DNA of 64,000 nucleotides from positions 40,024 through 104,023 of the forward strand of contig DAIRGA010000018.1 in the NCBI GenBank assembly GCA_036794825.1, written 5' to 3'. The first letter of the stretch is position 1; each line of letters begins with the position of its first letter. The translations under genes were made by a program, and so were the position numbers. Below, in pieces: positions 7,981-17,700 of this stretch. This DNA is from RZYY01 sp036794825 (GTDB lineage: Bacteria; Bacteroidota; Bacteroidia; Bacteroidales; 4484-276). The notes beneath the pieces are model-generated. The model did no database searches, had not been told where the DNA came from, and was given only the letters and a program-made list of their open reading frames with translations.

Positions 7981-10900
7981 ATGAACGACAGTTATCAAAT
8001 ACTCATTCAAAAACTCGATAGTTTTATTAGAAAATACTATAAAAACCTGATTATCAGAGGCGTAATTTATAGTATTGCTGCTTTGCTGATTTTTTATCTC
8101 TGCGTCGCACTTCTTGAATACTTTGCTTGGATGAATACCGGAGCGCGCACCTTTCTTTTCTATACTTATCTGATAATCAGTGTATTTATTTTGATTTCAT
8201 TGATTTTCTTACCCATCTTTAAACTTTTTCGAATTGGAAAAATCATTTCACACCGTCAGGCAGCGGCAATTATCGGTAATCATTTCTCGGATGTTCAGGA
8301 CAGGTTGCTTAACACACTGCAGCTAAATGAGTTAAGCAAACAATCGACCGAAAACATTGACCTCATAAAAGCAAGTATTGACCAGCGAATTGCGACACTT
8401 CAGCCCGTTCCTTTCAACAGCGCTATAGACCTGAAAGGCAATCGAAAGTACCTGAAATTCGCCATTCCTCCACTCGCGGTGCTCATCGGTTTTCTTTTGG
8501 CAGCACCAGGCATAATTACCGAGCCCACCAACCGAATTTTAAAACATAGTGAATATTTCGAAAAAGAAGCCCCTTTTCGGTTTGTTCTTTTAACCGAAAA
8601 CCTGGTCGGAATTCAGCAGGAAGATTTTACTCTTGAAGTTGGTATTGAGGGAGATGCTGTCCCGGTAAATGTTTTCGTCAATACCGAGAGCGGTCCAATG
8701 AGGATGCGGAAGAAAAACATCACTACTTATGACTATGTTTTCCGCAACATTCAAAAGGATCAAAAAATCAGGTTTGAAGCCGACGGGATAAAATCCGAAG
8801 AATTTTCAATCAAAGTTCTGCCAAGACCAATTGTTTTAAACTTCTCAACAGAACTTGATTATCCCGCCCATACCGGTCGCAAGGATGAAACCCTCGAAAA
8901 TACAGGTGATCTGGTTATTCCCGAAGGAACTTTCGTTAAATGGAAATTCTTTTCCCGCGACACTGACGAAATTACAATATCCTTCAGGGACAGCACTTAT
9001 GCCCTTGTTGCAGAAAAAGCAAATGTGTTTGCTCATAAGCAGCGATTGATGTTAAGCACTTCTTACGACATCAAAACGAGTAATACCTTTTTAAAAAATC
9101 CCGATTCACTCGTTTTTTCCATTAGTGTTATTCCAGATATTTATCCTACCATTACAGTTGAGGAGTTTATGGATTCGGTTTTCGCTGAAAGAGTTTACTT
9201 CAGGGGTCTTATCAAGGACGATTATGGTTTCCGTCAGCTTACTTTTAATTACGAGCATTCCAGCTCATTTAATCAAGAACCCAAATTATCTTCTGAAAAT
9301 CTGCCTCTTCAAAACAGCTCAAATCTGCAACAGTTTTTTCATTTTTTCGATCTTGTAAGTCTCAATCTGCAACCAGGAGACGAAGTTGTATACTATTTTG
9401 AGGTTTGGGATAATGACGGTGTAAATGGAAGCAAATCATCGCGCACCCAGAAAATGATTTTTAAAACTCCGACACTTGATGAACTTGCCGAAAAGGTTGA
9501 TAACTCCAATCAGCAGGTAAAAGACGACATGCAACGCGCTTTAAAAGACCTCAACTTGCTGCAGCGTGATATTGATGAAATGAATCGTCAATTGCTTGAG
9601 AAAAACTCCTTAAACTGGCAGGACAGGCAAAAGCTGGAAAACATGCTCAATATGCATATGTCCATTCAGCAGCGAATCGAAAATATGCAGAAAGTAAACG
9701 ATGAAAAACTACGAGATGAGTCGCTTTACAAAGAAGTGGATGAAGAATTGCTGCAAAAACAGGAAGAACTCCGGCAATTGATGGAAGAGTTGCTTACGGA
9801 TGAGATGAAAAAAATGATGGAGGAAATTCAAAAACTCCTTGATGAGCTGGACAAAGACAAGGTTAGCCAGATGCTTGAAGAGATGAAAATGTCCAGTAAA
9901 GATCTTGAAGATCAACTCGACAGGAGCCTTGAAATATTTAAACAACTCGAGTTTGAGCAGAAATTAAAAGAGACCATTGATAATCTGAAAAATCTATCGG
10001 AGAAACAGGATAAACTTGCCGAAGATACTAAAAATGCTGACAAATCATCCAGCGAAGACTTACGGAAAAAGCAGCAAGAGTTAAACAAGGATTTTGAAAA
10101 GGTAAAGCAGGATCTGGAGGAATTGAGAAAGAAAAATGAAGAGCTCGAAAATCCCAACCAATTGCAGGACACAAAAAATGAAGAACAAAGTATCGAAGAC
10201 TCGATGAAGGAGGGTTCGGAGCAGCTAAATCAGCAGCAAAACAAAAAGGCAAGCGAGAAACAGAAGGATGCATCGCAGAAAATGGAAGAACTTTCCGAAT
10301 CATTGCAGGAAATGATGGACGGAATGATGATGGAGCAGATGGGAGAGGACCTCGAGGCACTCAGGCAGATTCTTGATAACCTAATTACACTATCGTTCGA
10401 CCAGGAAAATCTGACGCTTAACTATGGCAATGTCAACTCAAATGACCCAAAATATACCGAACTTATCAAGAATCAGTTCGATATCAAAGAAAACATGGGC
10501 ATGGTTGCCGATTCACTCAAAGCACTAAGTAAACGGCAGATGGCTATTCAGTCCTTTGTAACAAAAGAATTAAACGCTATTGACCGCAGCTTCGAACAAT
10601 CCATCGAAGCTATGAACGAGCGGCAAAACCGTAAAGCCCAGGAGAATCAACAGTTGGCCATGACATCAATCAACAACCTTGCTTTACTTCTTTTTGAGGC
10701 GTTTAATCAAATGCAACAGCAAATGATGAGCATGCAATCCGCTGGTAATTCTTCATGCAATAAACCAGGAAAACCAGGTGGTTCGCAACAGATGAAATCC
10801 ATGCAGCAATTGCAACAGCAGTTGAACGATCAGCTGCAGCAACTCAGGGACGGACAAAAACCAGGAAAAATGGACGGGAAGCAAGGCCAGCAAATGAGCG

Positions 10901-11319
10901 AACAACTCGCCAGGATGGCTGCACAGCAAGCCGCAATCCGAAGGCAAATGGAAGCTTTCAGAGATCAGCTGCGTGAAGAAACCGGGAAAAGCGATGGAAA
11001 CGTTTCCAAAATTATCGAGGAAATGGAAAAAACCGAAAAAGACATTGTAAATCGTCAAATCACTCAGGAAACCCTTGAGCGGCAAAAAGACATAATGACC
11101 AGAATGCTCAAGTCGGAAAAAGCTGAAATGCAGCGGGAGGAAGAAGAAAGAAGAGAGTCGCGTGAAGCCCGTAATTACAAAACCAACAACCCTGACGAAA
11201 TATTGGAATATTATAAATTAAAAAACCGGGAGGTAGAACTACTCAAAACTTTACCCCCCAATCTCACACCTTTCTATCGTAACAAAGTTTCAGATTACTT
11301 TATCCGTTTTGAAAAATAA
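7981..11319 (+). CDS. DUF4175-type membrane-anchored coiled-coil protein
   Basis: A 1112-residue protein that I recognise as the DUF4175-like family found beside ybeY or mnmG in Bacteroidota; the family has no established function. Three hydrophobic helices lie in residues 20-85 and 157-175. An extracytoplasmic beta-rich region follows (about 190-490). Then comes a long, highly charged, Gln- and Met-rich coiled coil from about 500 to 1060, with repeated KLEN/EEL/QQQ heptads. The C-terminus (NPDEILEYYKLKNREVELLK) is globular. Topology suggests a periplasmic or cell-envelope tether. It sits 8 bp upstream of ybeY, so the two are almost certainly cotranscribed. Confidence 0.8.
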   Translation: MNDSYQILIQKLDSFIRKYYKNLIIRGVIYSIAALLIFYLCVALLEYFAWMNTGARTFLFYTYLIISVFILISLIFLPIFKLFRIGKIISHRQAAAIIGNHFSDVQDRLLNTLQLNELSKQSTENIDLIKASIDQRIATLQPVPFNSAIDLKGNRKYLKFAIPPLAVLIGFLLAAPGIITEPTNRILKHSEYFEKEAPFRFVLLTENLVGIQQEDFTLEVGIEGDAVPVNVFVNTESGPMRMRKKNITTYDYVFRNIQKDQKIRFEADGIKSEEFSIKVLPRPIVLNFSTELDYPAHTGRKDETLENTGDLVIPEGTFVKWKFFSRDTDEITISFRDSTYALVAEKANVFAHKQRLMLSTSYDIKTSNTFLKNPDSLVFSISVIPDIYPTITVEEFMDSVFAERVYFRGLIKDDYGFRQLTFNYEHSSSFNQEPKLSSENLPLQNSSNLQQFFHFFDLVSLNLQPGDEVVYYFEVWDNDGVNGSKSSRTQKMIFKTPTLDELAEKVDNSNQQVKDDMQRALKDLNLLQRDIDEMNRQLLEKNSLNWQDRQKLENMLNMHMSIQQRIENMQKVNDEKLRDESLYKEVDEELLQKQEELRQLMEELLTDEMKKMMEEIQKLLDELDKDKVSQMLEEMKMSSKDLEDQLDRSLEIFKQLEFEQKLKETIDNLKNLSEKQDKLAEDTKNADKSSSEDLRKKQQELNKDFEKVKQDLEELRKKNEELENPNQLQDTKNEEQSIEDSMKEGSEQLNQQQNKKASEKQKDASQKMEELSESLQEMMDGMMMEQMGEDLEALRQILDNLITLSFDQENLTLNYGNVNSNDPKYTELIKNQFDIKENMGMVADSLKALSKRQMAIQSFVTKELNAIDRSFEQSIEAMNERQNRKAQENQQLAMTSINNLALLLFEAFNQMQQQMMSMQSAGNSSCNKPGKPGGSQQMKSMQQLQQQLNDQLQQLRDGQKPGKMDGKQGQQMSEQLARMAAQQAAIRRQMEAFRDQLREETGKSDGNVSKIIEEMEKTEKDIVNRQITQETLERQKDIMTRMLKSEKAEMQREEEERRESREARNYKTNNPDEILEYYKLKNREVELLKTLPPNLTPFYRNKVSDYFIRFEK

Positions 11320-11327
11320 CTCGCAGA

Positions 11328-11765
11328 ATGAATTTCTCTGTCAATTTCTTCAACGAAGATGTCGCTCATCGTATCAGGAATAAGCGCCTGATAAAGGACT
11401 GGATCAGAAGATCCGTGCTAAAGGAAAATAAGATACCTGGTCAAATCAATATCATTCTGTGCTCCGATGAATATCTTTTAAAATTGAACAAAGATTTCCT
11501 TAGTCACGATACCCTGACGGATATTATAACTTTCGACAACTCAGAAAATGGAATTGCTTCGGGAGATCTTTACATCAGTTACGAAAGAGTTATGGAGAAT
11601 TCTGCAGTTTACTCAAAAAGCAAAAAAGATGAATTGCATAGGGTCATCATTCATGGCATTTTGCACCTCTGTGGTTACTCCGACAAAACGGATAAAAGTA
11701 TAAAAAGAATGCGGGAGGCAGAAGATCTTCATTTATCATGGAGACCTGATGAACTAAAGCAATAA
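11328..11765 (+). CDS. ybeY: Endoribonuclease YbeY, rRNA maturation factor
   Basis: Single-strand-specific metallo-endoribonuclease involved in 16S rRNA 3' processing and ribosome quality control. The 145-residue product has the TDIITFD strand (residues 64-70) and the zinc motif HGILHLCGYSDK (from 109). H109 and H113 are the first two ligands. The canonical third His, usually in GYDH, is replaced by K in GYSDK, a form I recall from other Bacteroidota. Length fits the family. It lies between the DUF4175 gene (8 bp) and mnmG (30 bp), with one parS-like site in the latter gap. Confidence 0.92.
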   Translation: MNFSVNFFNEDVAHRIRNKRLIKDWIRRSVLKENKIPGQINIILCSDEYLLKLNKDFLSHDTLTDIITFDNSENGIASGDLYISYERVMENSAVYSKSKKDELHRVIIHGILHLCGYSDKTDKSIKRMREAEDLHLSWRPDELKQ

Positions 11766-11771
11766 ATCAAC

Positions 11772-11787
11772 TGTTCCACGTGAAACA
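11772..11787. other. parS-like ParB binding site (one mismatch)
   Basis: TGTTCCACGTGAAACA differs at one base from the near-universal chromosomal parS palindrome TGTTTCACGTGAAACA. It lies in the 30-bp gap between ybeY and mnmG. Its partner on the other side of mnmG is a perfect match, which makes chance unlikely. Confidence 0.8.
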
Positions 11788-11795
11788 TTTCGCTA

Positions 11796-13670
11796 ATGTT
11801 CGATAAATACGATGTTATAGTCGTCGGTGCAGGCCACGCAGGAAGTGAAGCAGCCGCCGCAGCCGCTAACCTTGGATCAAAGGTTTTACTTGTAACTATG
11901 AATATGACCTCCATTGGCCAGATGTCATGTAATCCTGCAATGGGTGGAATTGCCAAAGGGCAAATCGTGCGTGAGATTGATGCTCTGGGAGGATATTCCG
12001 GAATCGTCACCGATCACACTACCATCCAATTCCGCATGCTCAACAAATCAAAAGGACCAGCTATGTGGAGCCCCCGTGCACAAAATGACAGGGTATTATT
12101 TTCTATTAAGTGGCGGGAAATGCTCGAAAATACGCCAAATTTGGATTTCTGGCAGGATATGGTCGTTGGGATAATCACTGAGGAAAACAGAGTAGTGGGT
12201 GTGAGAACTGGAATGGGACAGGAAATTTATGCCAAAGCAGTCATACTCACAAACGGGACATTTTTGAACGGTGTAATTCATATCGGAAAAAAACAATTTG
12301 GCGGCGGTAGAATTGGAGAGAAGGCGTCTCAGGGATTGACCGAATCGTTGACTTTTCTTGGTTTCGAATCGGCAAGAATGAAAACCGGAACTCCTGTGAG
12401 AGTTGATGGAAGAACAATCAATTTTTCGAAACTCGAAGAACAAAAAGGAGATGAAGTGCCTGGTAAATTCTCTTTTACAGACACACCTGTTTTGAGACAT
12501 CAACGAAGCTGTTATATTGCCAACACTAACCAGAATGTGCATGAAGCCCTGAGGGTTGGTTTTAAGGATTCACCGATGTTTACAGGCAGAATAGAGGGTA
12601 TTGGGCCGAGATATTGTCCTTCGATCGAAGATAAAATAGACAGGTTTTCTCATAAATCAAGTCATCAATTGTTTGTTGAACCTGAGGGATGGAACACCAT
12701 TGAATACTATATCAACGGATTTTCCTCTTCGCTCCCCGACTACATACAGCTAGATGCACTACGAAGGATTCCTGGCTTTGAAAACGCCAAAATTTTCCGA
12801 CCTGGTTATGCCATTGAATATGATTATTTTCCACCGACTCAGCTCAATTCTACACTGGAAACCAAACTTATCCAGAATCTCTATTTTGCTGGCCAAATTA
12901 ATGGTACAACCGGCTATGAAGAAGCTGCTGCTCAGGGAATCATTGCCGGGATAAATGCCCATCTCAAAATTAATGAAAATCCTGAGTTTATTCTTACACG
13001 CTCTAATGCCTATATTGGTGTCTTAATCGACGATCTGATTACGAAAGGCGTTGATGAACCTTACCGGATGTTTACTTCCCGGGCTGAATACCGTGTTTTG
13101 CTTCGCCAGGATAATGCAGATATCCGCCTTACACCCCTTTCAAACAGCATCGGTTTAGCAACTGAAGAACGTTTTAGCATTGTCAGGCACAAACTTGAGC
13201 TTATTGGTCAAATCAGGAATTTTGTTACAAAAGTTAGTGTATCTCCAGATGAGATTAATGGATATCTTTCATCCATCAACTCGAAAGAGCTTACACAAAA
13301 AATTAAAATCGAAAATCTAATTTTGCGACCAGAGGTGGGATTAAATGGCCTGATTGAAAGATTATCACCCTTACGAAATTTCATCAACTCTCTCGACACA
13401 GATTATCTTACTGAAATCCTTGAAGAGACTGAGATTCTGCTGAAATACAACAACTACATTCAGAAGGAGCAGGAAGTCGCCGACAAAATGTCCAAGCTGG
13501 ACCATATCATTTTACATGATCACTTCGATTATCATAATCTGAAATCACTCTCCTGGGAGGCTCGTGAAAAATTGTCGAAAATAAGACCCAAAACCATCGG
13601 GCAGGCGTCTAGGATCAGTGGCGTTTCTCCTGCTGATATTTCTGTTTTGATAGTATACCTTGGACGATAG
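11796..13670 (+). CDS. mnmG: MnmG (GidA), tRNA wobble uridine carboxymethylaminomethyl synthase subunit
   Basis: FAD-dependent partner of MnmE that installs cmnm5 at U34 of tRNAs. The 624-residue product starts with the FAD Rossmann motif GAGHAGSE (11-18) and has the family signatures SCNPAMGGIAKGQIVREID (near 46), GRIGEKAS (near 170), KTGTPVRVDGR (near 196) and GYEEAAAQGIIAGINAHL (near 370). Length is standard. In many bacteria gidA lies near oriC and the parAB genes. Here parS-like sites sit immediately on both sides, supporting an origin-proximal position even though parA, parB and mnmE are not in the window. Confidence 0.97.
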   Translation: MFDKYDVIVVGAGHAGSEAAAAAANLGSKVLLVTMNMTSIGQMSCNPAMGGIAKGQIVREIDALGGYSGIVTDHTTIQFRMLNKSKGPAMWSPRAQNDRVLFSIKWREMLENTPNLDFWQDMVVGIITEENRVVGVRTGMGQEIYAKAVILTNGTFLNGVIHIGKKQFGGGRIGEKASQGLTESLTFLGFESARMKTGTPVRVDGRTINFSKLEEQKGDEVPGKFSFTDTPVLRHQRSCYIANTNQNVHEALRVGFKDSPMFTGRIEGIGPRYCPSIEDKIDRFSHKSSHQLFVEPEGWNTIEYYINGFSSSLPDYIQLDALRRIPGFENAKIFRPGYAIEYDYFPPTQLNSTLETKLIQNLYFAGQINGTTGYEEAAAQGIIAGINAHLKINENPEFILTRSNAYIGVLIDDLITKGVDEPYRMFTSRAEYRVLLRQDNADIRLTPLSNSIGLATEERFSIVRHKLELIGQIRNFVTKVSVSPDEINGYLSSINSKELTQKIKIENLILRPEVGLNGLIERLSPLRNFINSLDTDYLTEILEETEILLKYNNYIQKEQEVADKMSKLDHIILHDHFDYHNLKSLSWEAREKLSKIRPKTIGQASRISGVSPADISVLIVYLGR

Positions 13671-13675
13671 CGTTA

Positions 13676-13691
13676 TGTTTCACGTGAAACA
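13676..13691. other. parS site, perfect 16-bp palindrome
   Basis: TGTTTCACGTGAAACA, identical to the consensus chromosomal parS sequence. It lies between the mnmG stop (13670) and the methyltransferase start (13700). ParB would load here and spread, and the site is expected in the origin-proximal part of the chromosome. Confidence 0.9.
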
Positions 13692-13699
13692 TTAGATAA

Positions 13700-14590
13700 A
13701 TGGAAAAACTAAACCAGTGCCCAATCTGTTCTTCCATAGAACAATTTGGGTTTTTGAAAATTGCAGATTATTTCCTCACCAAAGAGGTTTTCTCTATTGC
13801 TAAATGCAATAACTGTGGATTCCTTTTTACCAATCCCAGACCATCGGGATCAGAAATTTCAAAGTATTACCAGTCACAAGATTACATATCTCACAATACA
13901 AACAACAGCAACCTATTCTCAAAAGCTTATTCTATTGCCAGAAACTTTTCACTTCGCAAAAAGCATTCATTAATTTCTAAACTCGCTAAGCCCGGATCAA
14001 TTCTCGACATTGGTTGCGGAACGGGTGAGTTTTTAAATTTTATGAGAGGCAAGGGTTGGGATACCATCGGAATTGAACCCGCAGAAAATCCACGGAATTT
14101 TGCAAGAAATATTTACTCCCTTGAAGTGTATGATGAACAGGAATTAGATTTTTTATCTTCCGGGCATTTTGACGTTATCACATTATGGCATGTGCTGGAG
14201 CATGTTCCCGATTTGGATCAAAGGTTGAAACAGATTAAGCGGCTTCTTTCCGGTGGGGGTGTACTTTTAATTGCTTTACCGAATCATGAATCGTGGGATG
14301 CAGATTACTACAAATCATATTGGGCAGCCTGGGACGTTCCCAGGCATCTATATCATTTTTCGCAACAAACTATAAACCTGCTTCTGGACAAAAATGAATT
14401 TTCTCTTATCTCAGCGATTCCTATGAAAATGGATGCTTATTACATCAGCCTGCTCAGCGAAAAATACAAAGCTGGCAAATCTTCCGTCTTCAAAGCAATT
14501 TATAATGGTTACAGATCAAACTATTCAGCAATGAGGAACTTAAATAACTATTCAAGTCTCATTTATCTTGCAAAAAATCAAAATTCTTAA
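13700..14590 (+). CDS. Class I SAM methyltransferase with N-terminal zinc ribbon
   Basis: A 296-residue protein. Residues 8-45 carry a four-Cys ribbon (CPIC ... CNNCGFLFTNPRP). A SAM-binding Rossmann motif follows (ILDIGCGTGEFL near 100) with an acidic loop (GIEPAEN near 125) and the post-II LWHVLEHVPDLDQRL region typical of the Methyltransf_23 type. Relatives often methylate sugars or small molecules, but the substrate cannot be read from sequence. It lies 29 bp after mnmG, with the perfect parS site in between, on the same strand. Confidence 0.85.
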   Translation: MEKLNQCPICSSIEQFGFLKIADYFLTKEVFSIAKCNNCGFLFTNPRPSGSEISKYYQSQDYISHNTNNSNLFSKAYSIARNFSLRKKHSLISKLAKPGSILDIGCGTGEFLNFMRGKGWDTIGIEPAENPRNFARNIYSLEVYDEQELDFLSSGHFDVITLWHVLEHVPDLDQRLKQIKRLLSGGGVLLIALPNHESWDADYYKSYWAAWDVPRHLYHFSQQTINLLLDKNEFSLISAIPMKMDAYYISLLSEKYKAGKSSVFKAIYNGYRSNYSAMRNLNNYSSLIYLAKNQNS

Positions 14591-14716
14591 TATTGTCCCT
14601 TTAAATTGACGATCAGGCTCCATGATACTTTTACCCATAAATTAAAAGATCATTGATTCTGAAGCATTTATTGAACTCGCTCATATTTGTTTGATTATCA
14701 ACATTTTGTGAATTTA

Positions 14717-17700
14717 ATGACTAAATTTCTTTCAAAAAGCATCTTTTACTTTACCGGCGCTATTATTCTGCTTGTAATTGCTCTTGTAACAGGCGGAAAT
14801 TTTAGCCGGGAGGAAGATCTTGCGGAGCTGGTAAAAAATACACAACAAATTATCACGAAAAAAGAAAACGAGCTTTCGATTGCTCTTGAAAACATTCTTA
14901 TTTATCACACAGAAAATTCTGACTATCCCTTCAGACTTACCGATATTACGGAAAATAGTTCCGATGAGGAATGCGGATTAACATTTCTTATATTTAAAGA
15001 GGACTCTCTCATCTATTGGTCGAATAACAAAATTCCGATAGATAAAAATATTTTTAATGAATCTGGAATTGCATTCACCGGAAACTCCTGGAACCTAAAA
15101 AAAATAAAAGAAATTTCCGAATTTCGTTACGTTGGGCTATTCACTATCAAAAGTGAGTATGTTTATCAGAATGACTACCTTCAAAACAAATTTCATTCTT
15201 CTCTAAATCTTCCGGCCAAAACAGAACTTTCCACTGAAATAGTTGATTCTCAAGCAATCTATGACAGTGAAGGAAAATTTCTGTTTTCTCTAAAACTCAA
15301 TTCTCCGTCTCAATTAACAGACTACCAGGAATTTTCATTGTTTTTCCTCTACTTGCTTTCCATTTCCCTATTTATTGGATTCGTCTATGAACTTTTTAAA
15401 AATAAATTCCATAAGTCAAGAAGAAAAACACTATTCGTTTTGGCATTGTCCGGAATTGTTATTTCGATAAGGATTATTATTTTCATTTTCAAAATTCCAC
15501 CAATACTTTACGACTCTAAACTATTCAGCCCGCATTATTATGGAATTTCAGAATGGATTCCTTCTTTTGGGGATCTTATCATTAATGTTGCTTTCGTATT
15601 TATAATATCACTTTTTGTTTTTTTTCATTTTCGTTTTCACTACAGAATAAGACGACGACTCACATTTTTCAGATACTTTTATGCATTCTCCCTACTTCTT
15701 CATATTTTCATATTCTATAATGGAATTAATTTTTTAATGGAGAGTCTCGTTAACGATTCTATAATCTCTCTTGATCTGAATAACATCTATAGTTTAAACT
15801 GGATCGGGTTGGTAACCTTTACGATTACATTTATGGCAATGGCCGCTTATCTTCTGATAACATCAAGGTTAGCATTCATGGCGTTCAAATCATCTGCATC
15901 ATCAAAAGAGTATTTCCTTATCTTTATTTTTGTTCTGACATTATGGTTAACCTACGTAATTATCGTAAATAATCATGATCTGATAAGTATAGTATTCGTC
16001 AGTGTATATATAATTTCACTTGGTGTCTTCTTCCATCATGGGATATTTCGCTTCAAACCTGCCAGTATAGGATTCTTCATTATTATGTTTTCAATCCTGA
16101 GTACAGTTTTGCTCCACAGATTCAATTCTGTTAAAGAGATGGAAAACCGAAAATTTCTGGCGATCAACCTTTCCACTGAAAAACGTGACCCCATAGCTGA
16201 ATTTATGTTTCATAAAAAATCCATGCTAATTGAGAATGATACAGCGTTGCAGAAAGCTGTTACAGGCTATATCAATAATTCCATTAGTATTGATTCGCTA
16301 ACAAGATACATTTCACGAGAACATTTTTCGGACTATTGGAGAAACTACGATCAGCAGGTCACTGTCTGCGACAGGAATGATTACCTCATTCTTAATCCGG
16401 AAAACGTTGAAATAGGATGCTGGGAATTTTTTGAGACAATAATTAAGACAAAAAGCAGAACTTCGCCGAGCGAAAACTTGTTCTTTCTCAGTTATGGGCC
16501 TGGTGACAATGGTTATCTGGTAATTCTTAACTATGCAATTCCAGGAGCAGAATCTGACAGGGTAAAGGTTTTTATTGAATTAACTCCCAAATATTTAGCA
16601 AAAGACCTTGGATTTCCAGATCTTTTAATTGATCGGGAAATTGCTAAAAAACCTGATATCTCAGATTATTCTTATGCCATATACAATGATGGGGTTTTGC
16701 AGCAAAGAGTGGGTAAATATTTCTACAATTTCAATCTTTATCATTATTCCGAACCTAATGATAAAATCAGATTTTTCAATATAAATGGGTATAATCATCT
16801 TGTTTTTAAAGCGGACGACTCAAGAGTTATCTTCATCAGCAAAAGGAACAAATCTTTTCTGGACGTTGTAGCTCCATTTTCATATTTATTAATTTTCTTC
16901 TCGATACTATCTATTTCAATCTTATTGATCTATTTATTGATTAAACGAAGGTCACAACTCAGGGTTAACTTCAGGGCAAGGCTTCAGTTTTCAATGGCTT
17001 TTGTTCTGCTATTTTCATTCATTGCGCTGGGGATTTTCACAATGCGATATATAGTCAATTTGAATAATCAGAAGAACAATGATATTTTGACAGAAAAAAC
17101 GCATTCGGTTCTGGTTGAGCTTCAGCATAAATTAATTAACGAGGAAAAGATGGATGAAACTATTTCTCCCTACCTTGGTGATCTTCTGGTCAAGTTTTCA
17201 AACGTATTCTTCACTGATATAAATCTTTACAGCGTTAATGGTACGCTGTTGGCTTCTTCAAGACCACAGATCTTCGACGAAAAACTTATCAGCAAAAACA
17301 TGGATCCGTTGGCCTATAGGGAGCTATCCATGCACAGCAGCTCGGTGTTTGTCCAGAACGAAAGCATTGGTAAACAACGGTATCTTTCAGCTTATATTCC
17401 TTTTGTAAACCACAAAAACAGCGTAATAGCCTATCTGAATCTTCCTTATTTTGCCAAAGAAAATGATCTGCAGAGAGAAGTGTCGGATTTTCTTGTTGCC
17501 TACATCAACATCTATGTTATTCTCATTGCTTTATCAATTATTATTTCCCTCATCGTTTCAAATTATGTTTCGCAGCCTATAAAATTGATAATGAATAAAA
17601 TATCGAGGGTTGATCTGGCTGGTAGTAACGAAAAAATTTATTGGCAGCACAACGATGAAATTGGTCAGTTAGTAAATTCATATAACCGGATGGTTGATGA

